This document shows positions 35,086-43,976 of a stretch of 64,000 nucleotides of DNA, piece after piece (within the stretch, counting starts at the first letter, position 1; each line of letters starts with the position of its first letter). A model generated the notes under the pieces. It was given only the letters and a program-made list of their open reading frames with translations, was not told where the DNA came from and ran no database searches. Location: positions 62,001 to 126,000 of the forward strand of contig NZ_FOTS01000002.1 in NCBI RefSeq assembly GCF_900114615.1, given 5' to 3'. The position numbers and the translations under genes are program-made. Origin of the DNA: Pelosinus propionicus DSM 13327 (lineage in GTDB: Bacteria > Bacillota > Negativicutes > DSM-13327).

Positions 35086-36048
35086 TCAATGAACCAAACT
35101 ATTCGTTGTAATCCAAAAAAATAATATTGGATACACCACCACTAAAAAGACTACCGTAGTTAATACAAAGGCCGCACCAGAGACATGTAAATTCAAACCA
35201 TACAACCTAGCAGTCACAATTGCATTAATTCCTGTAGGTACGCTCGCTAAAATTAGAATCGTACCAAGCAAGGCTTGATCATTAAAGATCTCTCGGGCTA
35301 ATAAGTATCCAATGATCGGCGTAATAACAAGCTTTATCGGTACTAAATCAAAGGTTGATCCATAATATTCTTTCATTCCTGAAAAATTAATACTGTACCC
35401 TGCTGGAATCAAAGCTGTCCACGCAGCGATGTGTACCAATGGATCAAAAACTGCACCAAAAAAAGCAGGACGAGGCACACCAATGGCGCAGAGGATTATC
35501 CCAATGATAAGTCCTACAACTGGTAACTGATTGCGATTCAAAAACATTGAGGCAAAGGTAAGCTTTGGTTTTTCCATTTCACAGCAACTTTGTTGTTGAT
35601 AATACTGTGCCATAGGAAAACAAAATAAAAACAACACCAAATTTTGAGCTAAGCCAACGATTTGCGTGTAGGCAAATGCCGCTTCGCCAAATATAATATA
35701 GGCACAAAGTCCGCCTAATGTTCCGGAATTGGATAGTATCGCTGATGCTAAGTAGCTACCTTTCTCCAGACAATTCGTATACTTGTGTTTTGATGCAAAA
35801 TAGGCCGCAGCTCCAGGAATGATACTTAGCAGGATTCCAAAAAAAGGAAGCCAAATTAACTCCCATTTCAACGGTAAAGCCCAAAAACTAAGAATGGATA
35901 AAGCCGTTGAGATTACCAGGATATTAACTACAATTAATTTATCACAATTTGTTTCGCTCAAGTATTTCCTGCGTCGAAAAAAGTACCCCAACATGAGAGG
36001 AAGCAAAAGATCCATAAAAACATATATCAATTTTAACTTTATATCCAC
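35086..36048 (-). CDS. AEC-family (auxin efflux carrier-like) transporter
   Basis: The product of about 320 residues has about ten membrane helices in the two-fold arrangement of AEC carriers, with LLLPLMLGYFFRRRKYLSE in helix 1 and the crossed region SNSGTLGGLCAYIIFGEAAF. Bacterial members carry organic acids such as malate, and the substrate here is open. I choose the GTG at 36048 with AGAGG 6 bases ahead; the frame can be extended to 36069. It is followed by the isochorismatase-like gene and may share its transcript. Confidence 0.9.
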   Translation of the reverse strand: MDIKLKLIYVFMDLLLPLMLGYFFRRRKYLSETNCDKLIVVNILVISTALSILSFWALPLKWELIWLPFFGILLSIIPGAAAYFASKHKYTNCLEKGSYLASAILSNSGTLGGLCAYIIFGEAAFAYTQIVGLAQNLVLFLFCFPMAQYYQQQSCCEMEKPKLTFASMFLNRNQLPVVGLIIGIILCAIGVPRPAFFGAVFDPLVHIAAWTALIPAGYSINFSGMKEYYGSTFDLVPIKLVITPIIGYLLAREIFNDQALLGTILILASVPTGINAIVTARLYGLNLHVSGAAFVLTTVVFLVVVYPILFFWITTNSLVH

Positions 36049-36154
36049 AATAAACCTCTTCTTTATCACTTATTAGCCATTATTAATCATTTATGTTCTA
36101 TTCTGCTATAAATTGTATATTCCTTCCACTCATTTTTCTGAATCTTTTATTCTC

Positions 36155-36214
36155 AAAAAAGCACCAGCTATTTGTCACTGCAGACACTGCGGAACAATGA
36201 CAAATAGCTGGTGC
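36155..36214 (-). terminator. Terminator of the AraC gene
   Basis: Arms of 17 bases (36161-36177 and 36198-36214, GCACCAGCTATTTGTCA and complement) pair perfectly, and TTTTTT follows on the minus strand. Confidence 0.9.
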
Positions 36215-36274
36215 GTTAAGCTTTGATACTACAAGGATCTGAATAGTTCTCTTCTGGGTTTACCCTCTGATTCA

Positions 36275-37174
36275 TTATGACACCCCATTTCTGGCATTCT
36301 CCATAATAGGCTGATATATATCAAGTTCACAATAATTGTCTTTTGATATAGCGGTATCAATATATTCAAAGCGAAAGGTATCGGCGAATTTAAAACCAGA
36401 TTTAAAAATCCATTTCGAATACATATGAACTAGTAATCGACCAACTTGCCTGCCATTAATATCATTGGGATGAAAAAAGCCAACAAAACGAAAGGCTACA
36501 TATTTATGAGCCGGAATTGTAATCCCCTTCATACCTTCCGGTATATGAGATAAATCTTGTACTTGAAGAGAGGGGATATAATAAATATATCCCTCGTCAT
36601 TCCTGCTCCAATCTGTATATCCAAAGTATACTTGAGGATTAACTGGATTTACAATTTTATGTTTATAATTATAATAAAAATCATTCCCATAGCTATTGGC
36701 AGTCTTATCTCCCGATTTGCTTACAATCTTATGTTGATTGCCAACCAAATAAATCTTTGGCTTATAAACGAAAAATGGTTTATAGATAATCGAATTATTA
36801 ACGGACAAAATATCATGTATATTCAGTTTCTCCTTAATGATAAGTGATAAATTATCCGAACGCACTTTCAAGGGGGTATGCCCAAACTTTTTACGGAAAG
36901 CCCTGATATAGGACTGCTCATAATCAAAACCATATTCTAAAGCAATGTCAATCATTCTCATATTGGTATGAAGCAGTTCGTTAACACTTGCTGATAGCTT
37001 CCGCGACTGAACATATTCCATTAAGGATTCACCTGTTAAGGATTTAAACATTCGATGCAAGTGATATTTTGAAATCCCTGCATGTTGGACAATATCATCT
37101 AAGGTAATCTTCTCATTTAGATTGTTATCAATATAATTTACACATGCAGCTACAGTCTCTTTCATATCAATCAT
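36275..37174 (-). CDS. AraC-family regulator with GyrI-like effector domain
   Basis: The 299-residue protein has the AraC double helix-turn-helix at its N-terminus (residues 8-105: LDDIVQHAGISKYHLHRMFKS and DIALEYGFDYEQSYIRAFRKKFG). A C-terminal effector-binding domain of the GyrI-like/SOUL type follows (about 135-290). This layout occurs in Rob- and BltR-like regulators that bind hydrophobic compounds. It lies 23 bases after fabF and in the same direction, so it may be co-transcribed with fabF. The target is unknown. Confidence 0.92.
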   Translation of the reverse strand: MIDMKETVAACVNYIDNNLNEKITLDDIVQHAGISKYHLHRMFKSLTGESLMEYVQSRKLSASVNELLHTNMRMIDIALEYGFDYEQSYIRAFRKKFGHTPLKVRSDNLSLIIKEKLNIHDILSVNNSIIYKPFFVYKPKIYLVGNQHKIVSKSGDKTANSYGNDFYYNYKHKIVNPVNPQVYFGYTDWSRNDEGYIYYIPSLQVQDLSHIPEGMKGITIPAHKYVAFRFVGFFHPNDINGRQVGRLLVHMYSKWIFKSGFKFADTFRFEYIDTAISKDNYCELDIYQPIMENARNGVS

Positions 37175-37196
37175 CTGTTTGACCAGCCCCCAAACA

Positions 37197-38429
37197 TTAA
37201 AAAGCTTTTAGAACCAGTGTTGCATTGTGCCCGCCAAAACCAAAAGAATTTGTCAAAGCATAGGATAGCACTGCTTTTCTTCCTTCATTTGGAACATAAT
37301 CAAGATCACATCCCTGATCAGGCGTTTTGTAATTAATCGTTGGCGGTAAAAATCCCTCTTTCAGAGCAGATGCCGTAATAATGGCTTCAATGCCTCCCGC
37401 CGCTCCTAATAAGTGACCCGTCATGGATTTTGTTGAACTAACTGCAAGCTCATATGCATGCTTCCCAAAAACGGTTTTTATAGCACTGGTTTCATTTTTA
37501 TCCCCTAATGGCGTTGATGTGCCATGGGCATTGATATAGCCAATATCCTGAGGCTGCACATTTGCATCTTCGATTGCCAGCTTCATACATTCAGCAGCTC
37601 CTTCGCCACCTTCAGCAGGAGCAGTAATATGGTATGCATCATTGGTGCAGCTATAGCCTACAATCTCTGCAATAATTGCTGCACCTCGCTCTAAAGCATG
37701 ATTTAATTCTTCAACTATTAAGATGCCTGCACCTTCACCCAGTACAAATCCGTCGCGATCTAAATCAAAAGGTCTAGAAGCAGAGGCAGCATCCTGATTT
37801 GTAGTCATTGCTTTCATGGCACAAAAGCCAGCCATTGCTAGTCTTGTAATGGATGCTTCCGTACCACCGGCAATCATCACATCAGCAGCGTTTCTTTGAA
37901 TGATTTTATAAGCGTCACCAATAGCATTGGTAGAAGAGGCACAGGCTGAAACGGTACATTCAGCAAATCCCTTAAGACCGTAGCGAATCGCAACCAGTCC
38001 AGCAGCCATATTAGGCAGCATCATCGGCACCAAAAAAGGACTAATTCTGCTAGTTCCTTTTTCTAGAAGCAAATTGTGCTGGCTTTCAATGGTTTCGATA
38101 CCACCAATCCCCGTTCCAATCATGACACCAATACGCTTTTTGTTTTCATTAGCAAAATCAATCTTTGCGTCTTCAACTGCCATTTGCGTAGCAGCTATAG
38201 CATATTGGGTAAACCGGTCCATCCGTTTCAATTCTTTCTTTTCCAGAAACGGAGTGGGGTCAAAATCTCTTATCTCAGCTCCTACCTGGGTAGGCAAATC
38301 AGATACATCAATTCTCTCAATTCTGCTAATACCGGATTTCCCTTCTTTAATGGACTGCCAGAAAGCATCTGCACCGCATCCTAAAGAAGTTACCGCTCCC
38401 ATCCCTGTAATTACTACACGTCTATTCAT
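37197..38429 (-). CDS. fabF: Beta-ketoacyl-ACP synthase II
   Basis: The 410-residue condensing enzyme elongates acyl-ACP with malonyl-ACP in fatty-acid synthesis. The active site is complete: Cys in [11 protein letters not shown], His in [11 protein letters not shown] and His in [13 protein letters not shown], with the C-terminal [12 protein letters not shown] loop. I choose the ATG at 38429 behind GGAGGATATACA; the frame could extend to 38450. It is not inside a fab cluster, so it may be a second copy or serve a special product. The AraC gene follows closely. Confidence 0.96.
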   Translation of the reverse strand: MNRRVVITGMGAVTSLGCGADAFWQSIKEGKSGISRIERIDVSDLPTQVGAEIRDFDPTPFLEKKELKRMDRFTQYAIAATQMAVEDAKIDFANENKKRIGVMIGTGIGGIETIESQHNLLLEKGTSRISPFLVPMMLPNMAAGLVAIRYGLKGFAECTVSACASSTNAIGDAYKIIQRNAADVMIAGGTEASITRLAMAGFCAMKAMTTNQDAASASRPFDLDRDGFVLGEGAGILIVEELNHALERGAAIIAEIVGYSCTNDAYHITAPAEGGEGAAECMKLAIEDANVQPQDIGYINAHGTSTPLGDKNETSAIKTVFGKHAYELAVSSTKSMTGHLLGAAGGIEAIITASALKEGFLPPTINYKTPDQGCDLDYVPNEGRKAVLSYALTNSFGFGGHNATLVLKAF

Positions 38430-38647
38430 TGTATATCCTCCTATACTCACTTTATACGTTTTTCACGTCACAAAATAACATCAGATATTCTTGTATTATA
38501 CCTTACTAACTGTAGCATACTCATTTTAAAATAATGAACAATTCTTGCTACTATCCATAGACATGATCATGCAGGATTCTAAGTATAAATTCGAGAAGAT
38601 AGGGAATCGATTCACTAATAACAAAGCTAAAATAGGAGAATATATAC

Positions 38648-38881
38648 ATGGCTACAATTAATGATTTTATGGAATTGGATATTCGCGTGGGGGAAATTAT
38701 ACAAGTAAAGACATTTATAAAAGGCAAGGATCGTGCTTCCCCTTCCGATACGAAAATCTCCTTTATCATAAATGATCTGAAATATTTGGACTATATAGTC
38801 CAAATATTTTTCTTTGTCATACTTTTGTCACACTTCCATGTTATTCTAAGTACATCAACTGATCGGCACAGCATCGGTTGA
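38648..38881 (+). pseudogene. Truncated csaA remnant
   Basis: The first 23 codons (MATINDFMELDIRVGEIIQV) match the start of the CsaA/tRNA-binding-domain family, including ATG and ribosome site (AGGAGA, 9 bases ahead). After that the frame no longer resembles CsaA and runs through a terminator-like palindrome at 38780. Intact CsaA has about 110 residues, so most of the gene has been lost or replaced. I treat it as a remnant. Confidence 0.6.
38780..38809 (+). terminator. Palindromic terminator inside the csaA remnant
   Basis: A 30-base fully self-complementary stretch (AAATATTTGGACTAT and its complement) is followed by TTCTTTG. It is probably the old terminator of csaA brought close to its start by deletion. 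The rest, 38810-39000, has nothing clear. Confidence 0.7.
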
Positions 38882-39009
38882 TTTTAGAAATCATAATACC
38901 TCCCTTGCCCAATAATCCGATGCAAAGCCGATCATTTACATATATCAAATTAATTTTAGTCTTCTTAGTTAAGAAAGACATTACTTACGAATTTTTAGGG
39001 GGATTACTC

Positions 39010-39549
39010 ATGAAAAAGAAAATATTTGCTCTTATGGCAGGTACTATGCTGGCTAGCAGCATTGGGTATGCTGCACCACTTACGGAGCTTGCTCCAGGAG
39101 AAACTGCAGTTGGATACAATCATTATAATCTGGATCAAAACGGACGCAGCATAGACGATGATAGTTTCTATATAGAAAATGCTCTTTCAGATAAATTTAC
39201 TGCTGGCATTGAAAGAAATGGTTATTCATCCTACTATGGCGGCTCCCATACTACCGATATTTATGTCCATTACAAATTAGACAATAATGTACGCTTAATT
39301 GCCGGTGACAGAAATTATAGTGGAGAATCAGATAAATTCTTCTACGGTGTCGGCGTGAGTGCCGATTTAGCTCCTAGATTAGATGGATATGCCTCTGTAA
39401 CAACAAACAATGTAGAAACTGAATGGCAAACAGGTTTGAACTATAAAATGGATGGTAAAACTTCTCTTAATCTTGGTTATAAATCTGACAAGCACGATAA
39501 TTCTTCAACACGAGATGGTGTAGGCTTTGGTATTAACCACAAATTTTAA
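39010..39549 (+). CDS. Small outer-membrane beta-barrel protein
   Basis: The 179-residue protein starts with a signal peptide (MKKKIFALMAGTMLASSIGY, cleavage after AA). The mature part consists of alternating, Tyr/Asn/Asp-rich beta-strands and ends in NHKF, with the C-terminal Phe that BAM-type machines recognise in barrel proteins. It therefore looks like an 8- to 10-strand outer-membrane barrel. The ATG at 39010 has AGGGGG 7 bases ahead. It stands alone, with a terminator after it. The role is unknown. Confidence 0.78.
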   Translation: MKKKIFALMAGTMLASSIGYAAPLTELAPGETAVGYNHYNLDQNGRSIDDDSFYIENALSDKFTAGIERNGYSSYYGGSHTTDIYVHYKLDNNVRLIAGDRNYSGESDKFFYGVGVSADLAPRLDGYASVTTNNVETEWQTGLNYKMDGKTSLNLGYKSDKHDNSSTRDGVGFGINHKF

Positions 39550-39563
39550 AACAGTATCCGATC

Positions 39564-39600
39564 AGACTGACAACACTCCTGTTGCCAGTCTAATCTTTTT
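39564..39600 (+). terminator. Terminator of the barrel-protein gene
   Basis: AGACTGACAACA pairs with TGTTGCCAGTCT with one mismatch and TCTTTTT follows. It ends at the stop codon of the convergent DJ-1-like gene. Confidence 0.85.
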
Positions 39601-40123
39601 ATTTCGCCAAAACTACTTCTAAAAAAGCTTTCATATACTGCGGTAAATCAGGAGGGCGACGACTGGAAACCAAATTACCATCTACCACCGCAGCTTCATC
39701 CAGCCAAATTCCGCCTGCGTTCTCCATATCATCCCGAATACCAGGAGTACTTGTAACCTTTTTCCCTTTTAGAATGTTCGCCGAAATGAGTACCCATCCC
39801 GCGTGGCAAATTTGTCCGATTGGCTTTTGACTCTTGTCAAAAGCTTTTACTAATTGCAGTACTTCGCCAAATCGCCGTAATTTATCAGGAGCCCAACCTC
39901 CCGGCACCAATAAGGCATCATAATCATCTGCATGCACTTGTGTAAAACTATAATCCGATTCGATGGGAACGCCATATTTTCCTATATATTTTTCTTTTGC
40001 TTTTTCACCAACAATATCCACTTGTATTCCCGCTTCCCGTAAACGCAAGACGGGATACCACAATTCTAAATCTTCAAAATCATGATCTACGAGTTGAAGG
40101 GCTTTTAAAACTTTTTTCGTCAT
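39599..40123 (-). CDS. DJ-1/PfpI-family protein
   Basis: The 174-residue protein matches the PfpI type of the DJ-1 superfamily. The nucleophile elbow is GQICHAGWVLIS with the reactive Cys, and the YDALLVPGGWAPDKLRR segment precedes it. Members act as proteases, glyoxalase/deglycase-type enzymes or stress proteins, and sequence does not decide between them. I choose the ATG at 40123 behind GGGGGACTAGCT; a longer frame to 40171 starts before that ribosome site. Confidence 0.92.
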   Translation of the reverse strand: MTKKVLKALQLVDHDFEDLELWYPVLRLREAGIQVDIVGEKAKEKYIGKYGVPIESDYSFTQVHADDYDALLVPGGWAPDKLRRFGEVLQLVKAFDKSQKPIGQICHAGWVLISANILKGKKVTSTPGIRDDMENAGGIWLDEAAVVDGNLVSSRRPPDLPQYMKAFLEVVLAK

Positions 40124-40241
40124 AGCTAGTCCCCCTTTTTTTCTTTTACACCATAGTTTCTGGAATTTCATGATAATTCCTGCTTTCTTTCTGTGTTTTG
40201 TTGAATAACAATTCTTCTACTCTGCATAGCTCTGCTCAATC

Positions 40242-40270
40242 TTGACGATAATAAGAAAAAGCATTATACT
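40242..40270 (+). promoter_or_regulatory. Sigma-70 promoter of the manganese riboswitch and antiporter
   Basis: TTGACG and TATACT are separated by 17 bases. Transcription would start a few bases before the aptamer. Confidence 0.82.
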
Positions 40271-40279
40271 TAGTTTATC

Positions 40280-40360
40280 AAAGGGGAGTAATTAATATAG
40301 GTGCTGTCAACATAATGGTGTAACAACCTGGTAGTACCCGCTATTTGCGTAATGAGACTT
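40280..40360 (+). ncRNA. yybP-ykoY (manganese) riboswitch
   Basis: The leader has the class's conserved parts: AAAGGGGAGTAA at the 5' end, GTGCTGTCAACATAATGGTG in the paired arm, the ACCTGGTAGTACCCGC part, and TTTGCGTAATGAGACTTTTGG at the 3' end. This class binds Mn2+ and usually turns on genes for metal export. The antiporter gene starts 70 bases downstream, past a terminator. Confidence 0.9.
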
Positions 40361-40397
40361 TTGGTGCTTTTTAAGAGCACCAGGAGTCTTTTTTTAT
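40356..40397 (+). terminator. Terminator of the manganese riboswitch
   Basis: GACT TTT GGTGCT pairs with AGCACC AGG AGTC and TTTTTTT follows. Its 5' arm is the 3' end of the aptamer, so metal binding should prevent termination (inference). Confidence 0.87.
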
Positions 40398-40429
40398 TTT
40401 CCCTTATACATAAAATTGGAGGTAGTAAT

Positions 40430-41419
40430 ATGCTTAGTCTTTATGTAACATTATTAGTAGCTATTATCGTAATCTATTACAGCTGTGAATTGTTTGTCAA
40501 CGCCATCGAATGGGTTGGCAGAAAGTTTAACGTTGCACAATGTGCCGTTGGAACAATTTTGGCAGCCTTTGGAACGGCATTGCCGGAAAGTGTGGTCACC
40601 TTGATGGCAGTAGCCTTCAATTCCAGTGCTGAGCAAAAAGATATCGGGATTGGAGCTGCTTTGGGCGGTCCTCTTGTACTTGGAACCATCTCTTATGCTG
40701 TGGTGGGACTCTGTATTATCTTTTTCCGCAAAAAACGGGATTTAGGAGTCGAGATTGATATCGACAGCAAAAAATTGAGCCGCGATCAGCTATGGTTTGT
40801 ATCCATTTTTATTTTTAAAGTATTAATGGGTTTGTTCATCTTTAGTCTCAAACCCTTGGCAGGCATTTTATTTTTAGCCGCCTACGCATTGTATTTCTAT
40901 AAGGAGATGGGAGCAGAATGTGTAATCTCAGAAGAGGTTATGGAGCCTTTAACCTTCCAGCCCCAAAAGAAAAATCCAACTGTATTTTGGGTATTATCCC
41001 AGACATTCATTTCATTAATGCTTATTTTTATTAGCTCTCATCTTTTTGTTAAGAATTTAGAAGCTCTTAGTATCTCTTGGAACATGTCCCCATTGATTGT
41101 TTCGCTATTGATCAGTCCTATTGCTACGGAATTGCCTGAAATATTAAATGCGGTAATATGGGTAAGGCAAGGGAAGGAGACTCTTGCTTTAGGTAACATT
41201 AGTGGTGCAATGATGATACAGGCGACCATTCCAACTGCCTTAGGCTTATTTTTTACTCCTTGGTTATTCGATTTTCACCTTATCTGGGCGGGCTGTATGA
41301 CGCTGCTCTCTATTTTTTACTTATTACTAACATTAAAACAGGACAAACTATCCCCCCGGCGGCTAGTTTATGCAGGCGGTTTTTATCTCCTATTTTCCTG
41401 TATTTTCTTTATAAAATAA
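40430..41419 (+). CDS. Cation antiporter of the CaCA family (YrbG-like)
   Basis: The 329-residue protein has about ten membrane helices and the two inverted CaCA repeats with their signature alpha-motifs: CAVGTILAAFGTALPESVVTL in the first half and SLLISPIATELPEILNA in the second. The Glu in each motif binds the cation. CaCA proteins exchange Ca2+ or other divalent ions for Na+ or H+. The Mn2+ riboswitch upstream suggests that Mn2+ is the ion exported here. I choose the ATG at 40430 behind GGAGGTAGTAAT; the longer frame to 40352 overlaps the riboswitch. Confidence 0.93.
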   Translation: MLSLYVTLLVAIIVIYYSCELFVNAIEWVGRKFNVAQCAVGTILAAFGTALPESVVTLMAVAFNSSAEQKDIGIGAALGGPLVLGTISYAVVGLCIIFFRKKRDLGVEIDIDSKKLSRDQLWFVSIFIFKVLMGLFIFSLKPLAGILFLAAYALYFYKEMGAECVISEEVMEPLTFQPQKKNPTVFWVLSQTFISLMLIFISSHLFVKNLEALSISWNMSPLIVSLLISPIATELPEILNAVIWVRQGKETLALGNISGAMMIQATIPTALGLFFTPWLFDFHLIWAGCMTLLSIFYLLLTLKQDKLSPRRLVYAGGFYLLFSCIFFIK

Positions 41420-41560
41420 GGTATGATATTTATAATTCATCAACGCTTATCAAGATTACATAGAATTTTAAGTAAATAGCTTTATATTCTAAGTAGAATT
41501 AAGACTTTTGATACAACTTCTTCCTATCCTATTAAAATAAATAAAAAGGGGTAATGGCAA

Positions 41561-42052
41561 TTGCAAACTAAAACAATTCATGATTCCGCAGTGGATATAT
41601 CCATGGTTATGCTTCCGCATCAAGCAAATGTTGCTGGAAATGTCCATGGGGGAGAAATAATGAAATTGATGGATAACGCAGCTTATGTAGTTGCTCACAG
41701 GCATGCCCGTTCCAATGTTGTAACAGCACGAGTCGATGAACTAACCTTCCATCAACCCATATACGTAGGAAACTTAGTAAATTGCCATGCATATTTAACT
41801 TTTGTCGGAAAATCTTCCATGGAAGTTTCCGTAATCGTTGAGGTGGAGGATCTCTTTAAAGATTCTCCGCGCAAATGTGCATTAACGGCACTTTTTACCA
41901 TGGTAGCTTTAAATGCCGGAGGTCATACCTGTGCAGTTCCTCCTCTTGAACTTACCACAGATGCACAGCGAGCCAGATTCGAAGAAGGCGAGCAGCGCTA
42001 TAAAGTAAATCGCGCCAAAGCAAAGACATGTCCTATACCAGAAAGATTATAA
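41561..42052 (+). CDS. Acyl-CoA thioesterase (hotdog fold, YciA/YkhA type)
   Basis: The 163-residue protein has a hotdog domain with the family core GNVHGGEIMKLMDNAAYVVA and ARVDELTFHQPIYVGNLV. It hydrolyses acyl-CoA thioesters; the chain length is unknown. The frame starts at TTG 41561 behind AAAAAGGGG, 11 bases away, which is longer than usual, so translation may be weak. It ends in an Arg/Lys-rich tail. A terminator follows. Confidence 0.93.
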   Translation: MQTKTIHDSAVDISMVMLPHQANVAGNVHGGEIMKLMDNAAYVVAHRHARSNVVTARVDELTFHQPIYVGNLVNCHAYLTFVGKSSMEVSVIVEVEDLFKDSPRKCALTALFTMVALNAGGHTCAVPPLELTTDAQRARFEEGEQRYKVNRAKAKTCPIPERL

Positions 42053-42108
42053 CTGAAAGAGTACATAACAATCCGATTAAACTAACGTTTTAAATCTAGT
42101 ATATAACG

Positions 42109-42148
42109 AAGAGGATAGCCGATTTTAATTAAAATCGCCTATCCTCTT
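42109..42148. terminator. Terminator between the thioesterase gene and the Omp85 gene
   Basis: AAGAGGATAGCC and CGCCTATCCTCTT pair around the palindrome GATTTTAATTAAAATC with one C-C mismatch. It can serve the thioesterase gene (plus) and the convergent Omp85 gene (minus). Confidence 0.8.
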
Positions 42149-42181
42149 TAACATCTAACCACTATATAAACTGTACTACTT

Positions 42182-43936
42182 TTAGAATTGAGTACCAAAG
42201 CTGAAATGGCACTTTCCGCCTTCTTTCCCATACCCATAATCAACACGAATTGGTCCTATAGGCGTGTTTACGCGTATCCCTGCTCCGATACTATACTTCA
42301 AATCATTTAAGTTATAACTGCCACTCCAGGCATTACCAGCATCGGCAAAAACAACACCTTGCAGCTTGTTTGCTATTGGATAGCGATATTCGGCCGTAGC
42401 AGTAAACATTTTATCGCCCTTGAATTCATTATCTTCATAACCACGCAGCGTATCGATACCACCTACAGAAAATTTGCTGGCATCTGGCAGATCTCCCGAA
42501 CTAGTACCAGCTGTTACCTGTAATGCTAAAACTTGCTGACCACCAACTTTAAAATACTTACGTGCATCAAGGATATATTTGTTGAAATCAAATTCACCGC
42601 CAAGAGCTTTTCCCGCAAACTCACTGGTTAAGGAAATACGATGTCCTTCTGTTGGGCTAAAAACATTATCACGAGTATCATATACCCTTGCCAAGGTTAC
42701 GCTATGTACCTCACCAAAATTCTTTTGGATATAGTCCGCGTAATTAGAATCGTAGCCATCCTCTCCGTACGCAGCTGAATAGTCTACAGTTCCCGACTCA
42801 TGCTCAAGATAAATATCTTTTCGTTTGGTAAGAGTAATGTAATTTTTTACATACTCACCCTCAGGCCGTCCTAATGTAATGTTAAAGCCTCGGGATCTGC
42901 GATAATAGGTAGAGCGAAGTTTTGTATTGTCGCCATTCAGACCATAGTCACTCACTTCATTGACTGAATTAAATAAATCTACACTTAATGACGTTTCTTT
43001 CTTATCGATATAAGGATTCGTAAAATTGAGATTCCAGCCTGTACCGGCAATACTGGAGTAGCCATGTTGAAAGTTTACATTTACTTTATTGCCAGATCCG
43101 TTAAAATTACTATCACCCACTCCAATCGCCGCTGTCACACCATCGCTTTCACTATAGCCTCCGCCAATCGTAAAGGTTCCGGTTTTCTGTTCCTTAACAT
43201 CTACCTGCGCGACTACTGCATTAGGCTCTCGGCCAGGATTTAATTTCATATTTACATCTTCAAAGAATCCAAGATTGTTCAGTCGTTGTAAGCTCCGCTT
43301 TGCATCTTTTGCATTAAAAGGCTCTTGTTCTTTCAATTTTATTTCACGAGTAATGACGTGTGTTTTGGTTTTCTCATTGCCTTTCACAACAATGCCTTCC
43401 ACTATACCTTCATTGATGAAAATGGTAAATATTCCTTCTTGATCCATCGTAATATTACTTACCTTAGCTAATATATACCCTTGATCATGATAATACTGTT
43501 CAATGGCTTGCACTTTTTCATCGATAATTTTATTGTCGCTAAGATTGCCGATCATTCCCTTGGAAAGATTTTGCAAGGTTTCACTTGAAACTGCTTTATT
43601 TCCTACAAAATTAATATTTTTTACCATCATCTTCTCAGTAACAACATATACCACTTTAATGCCTTCTGGTACTTCAACAAAATTAGCTTGTACATCATAA
43701 AAGCTGCCAAGATCATAAATGGTTTTTAGATCCTGTTGAATAACTTCGGCATTGAATGTATCCCCTGGTTTTAGTTTTACTATAGAAAGATCGTGCAAGG
43801 TTTTGTTATCACTAATACTTACATCAACAATTTGCTTACCAGTAAAATCCGCAGCATAAGCCAAAGCACCAGGCAAACCTGTCATAATGGATATTGCTGC
43901 TATTACTACATACCGACTATACCATCTTTTTTTCAT
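42182..43936 (-). CDS. Outer-membrane assembly protein of the Omp85 family (BamA/TamA-like)
   Basis: The 584-residue protein has a signal peptide ending near AYAADF and three POTRA domains over about residues 28-260 (FTGKQIVDVSISDNKTL; MVKNINFVGNKAVSSETL; VEGIVVKGNEKTKTHVITREI). A 16-strand barrel follows and contains the Omp85 VRGYE-like motif as IDTLRGYEDNEF. It ends FSFGTQF. The three POTRAs are fewer than the five of proteobacterial BamA. The family inserts beta-barrel proteins into the outer membrane, which is strong evidence for a diderm envelope. The true start is the ATG at 43936 behind GAGGAGAAAGAA. A secreted protein gene lies 40 bases upstream in the same operon. Confidence 0.95.
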   Translation of the reverse strand: MKKRWYSRYVVIAAISIMTGLPGALAYAADFTGKQIVDVSISDNKTLHDLSIVKLKPGDTFNAEVIQQDLKTIYDLGSFYDVQANFVEVPEGIKVVYVVTEKMMVKNINFVGNKAVSSETLQNLSKGMIGNLSDNKIIDEKVQAIEQYYHDQGYILAKVSNITMDQEGIFTIFINEGIVEGIVVKGNEKTKTHVITREIKLKEQEPFNAKDAKRSLQRLNNLGFFEDVNMKLNPGREPNAVVAQVDVKEQKTGTFTIGGGYSESDGVTAAIGVGDSNFNGSGNKVNVNFQHGYSSIAGTGWNLNFTNPYIDKKETSLSVDLFNSVNEVSDYGLNGDNTKLRSTYYRRSRGFNITLGRPEGEYVKNYITLTKRKDIYLEHESGTVDYSAAYGEDGYDSNYADYIQKNFGEVHSVTLARVYDTRDNVFSPTEGHRISLTSEFAGKALGGEFDFNKYILDARKYFKVGGQQVLALQVTAGTSSGDLPDASKFSVGGIDTLRGYEDNEFKGDKMFTATAEYRYPIANKLQGVVFADAGNAWSGSYNLNDLKYSIGAGIRVNTPIGPIRVDYGYGKEGGKCHFSFGTQF

Positions 43937-43976
43937 TTCTTTCTCCTCAATTACATTTAGACAAGCCGTCAACACT

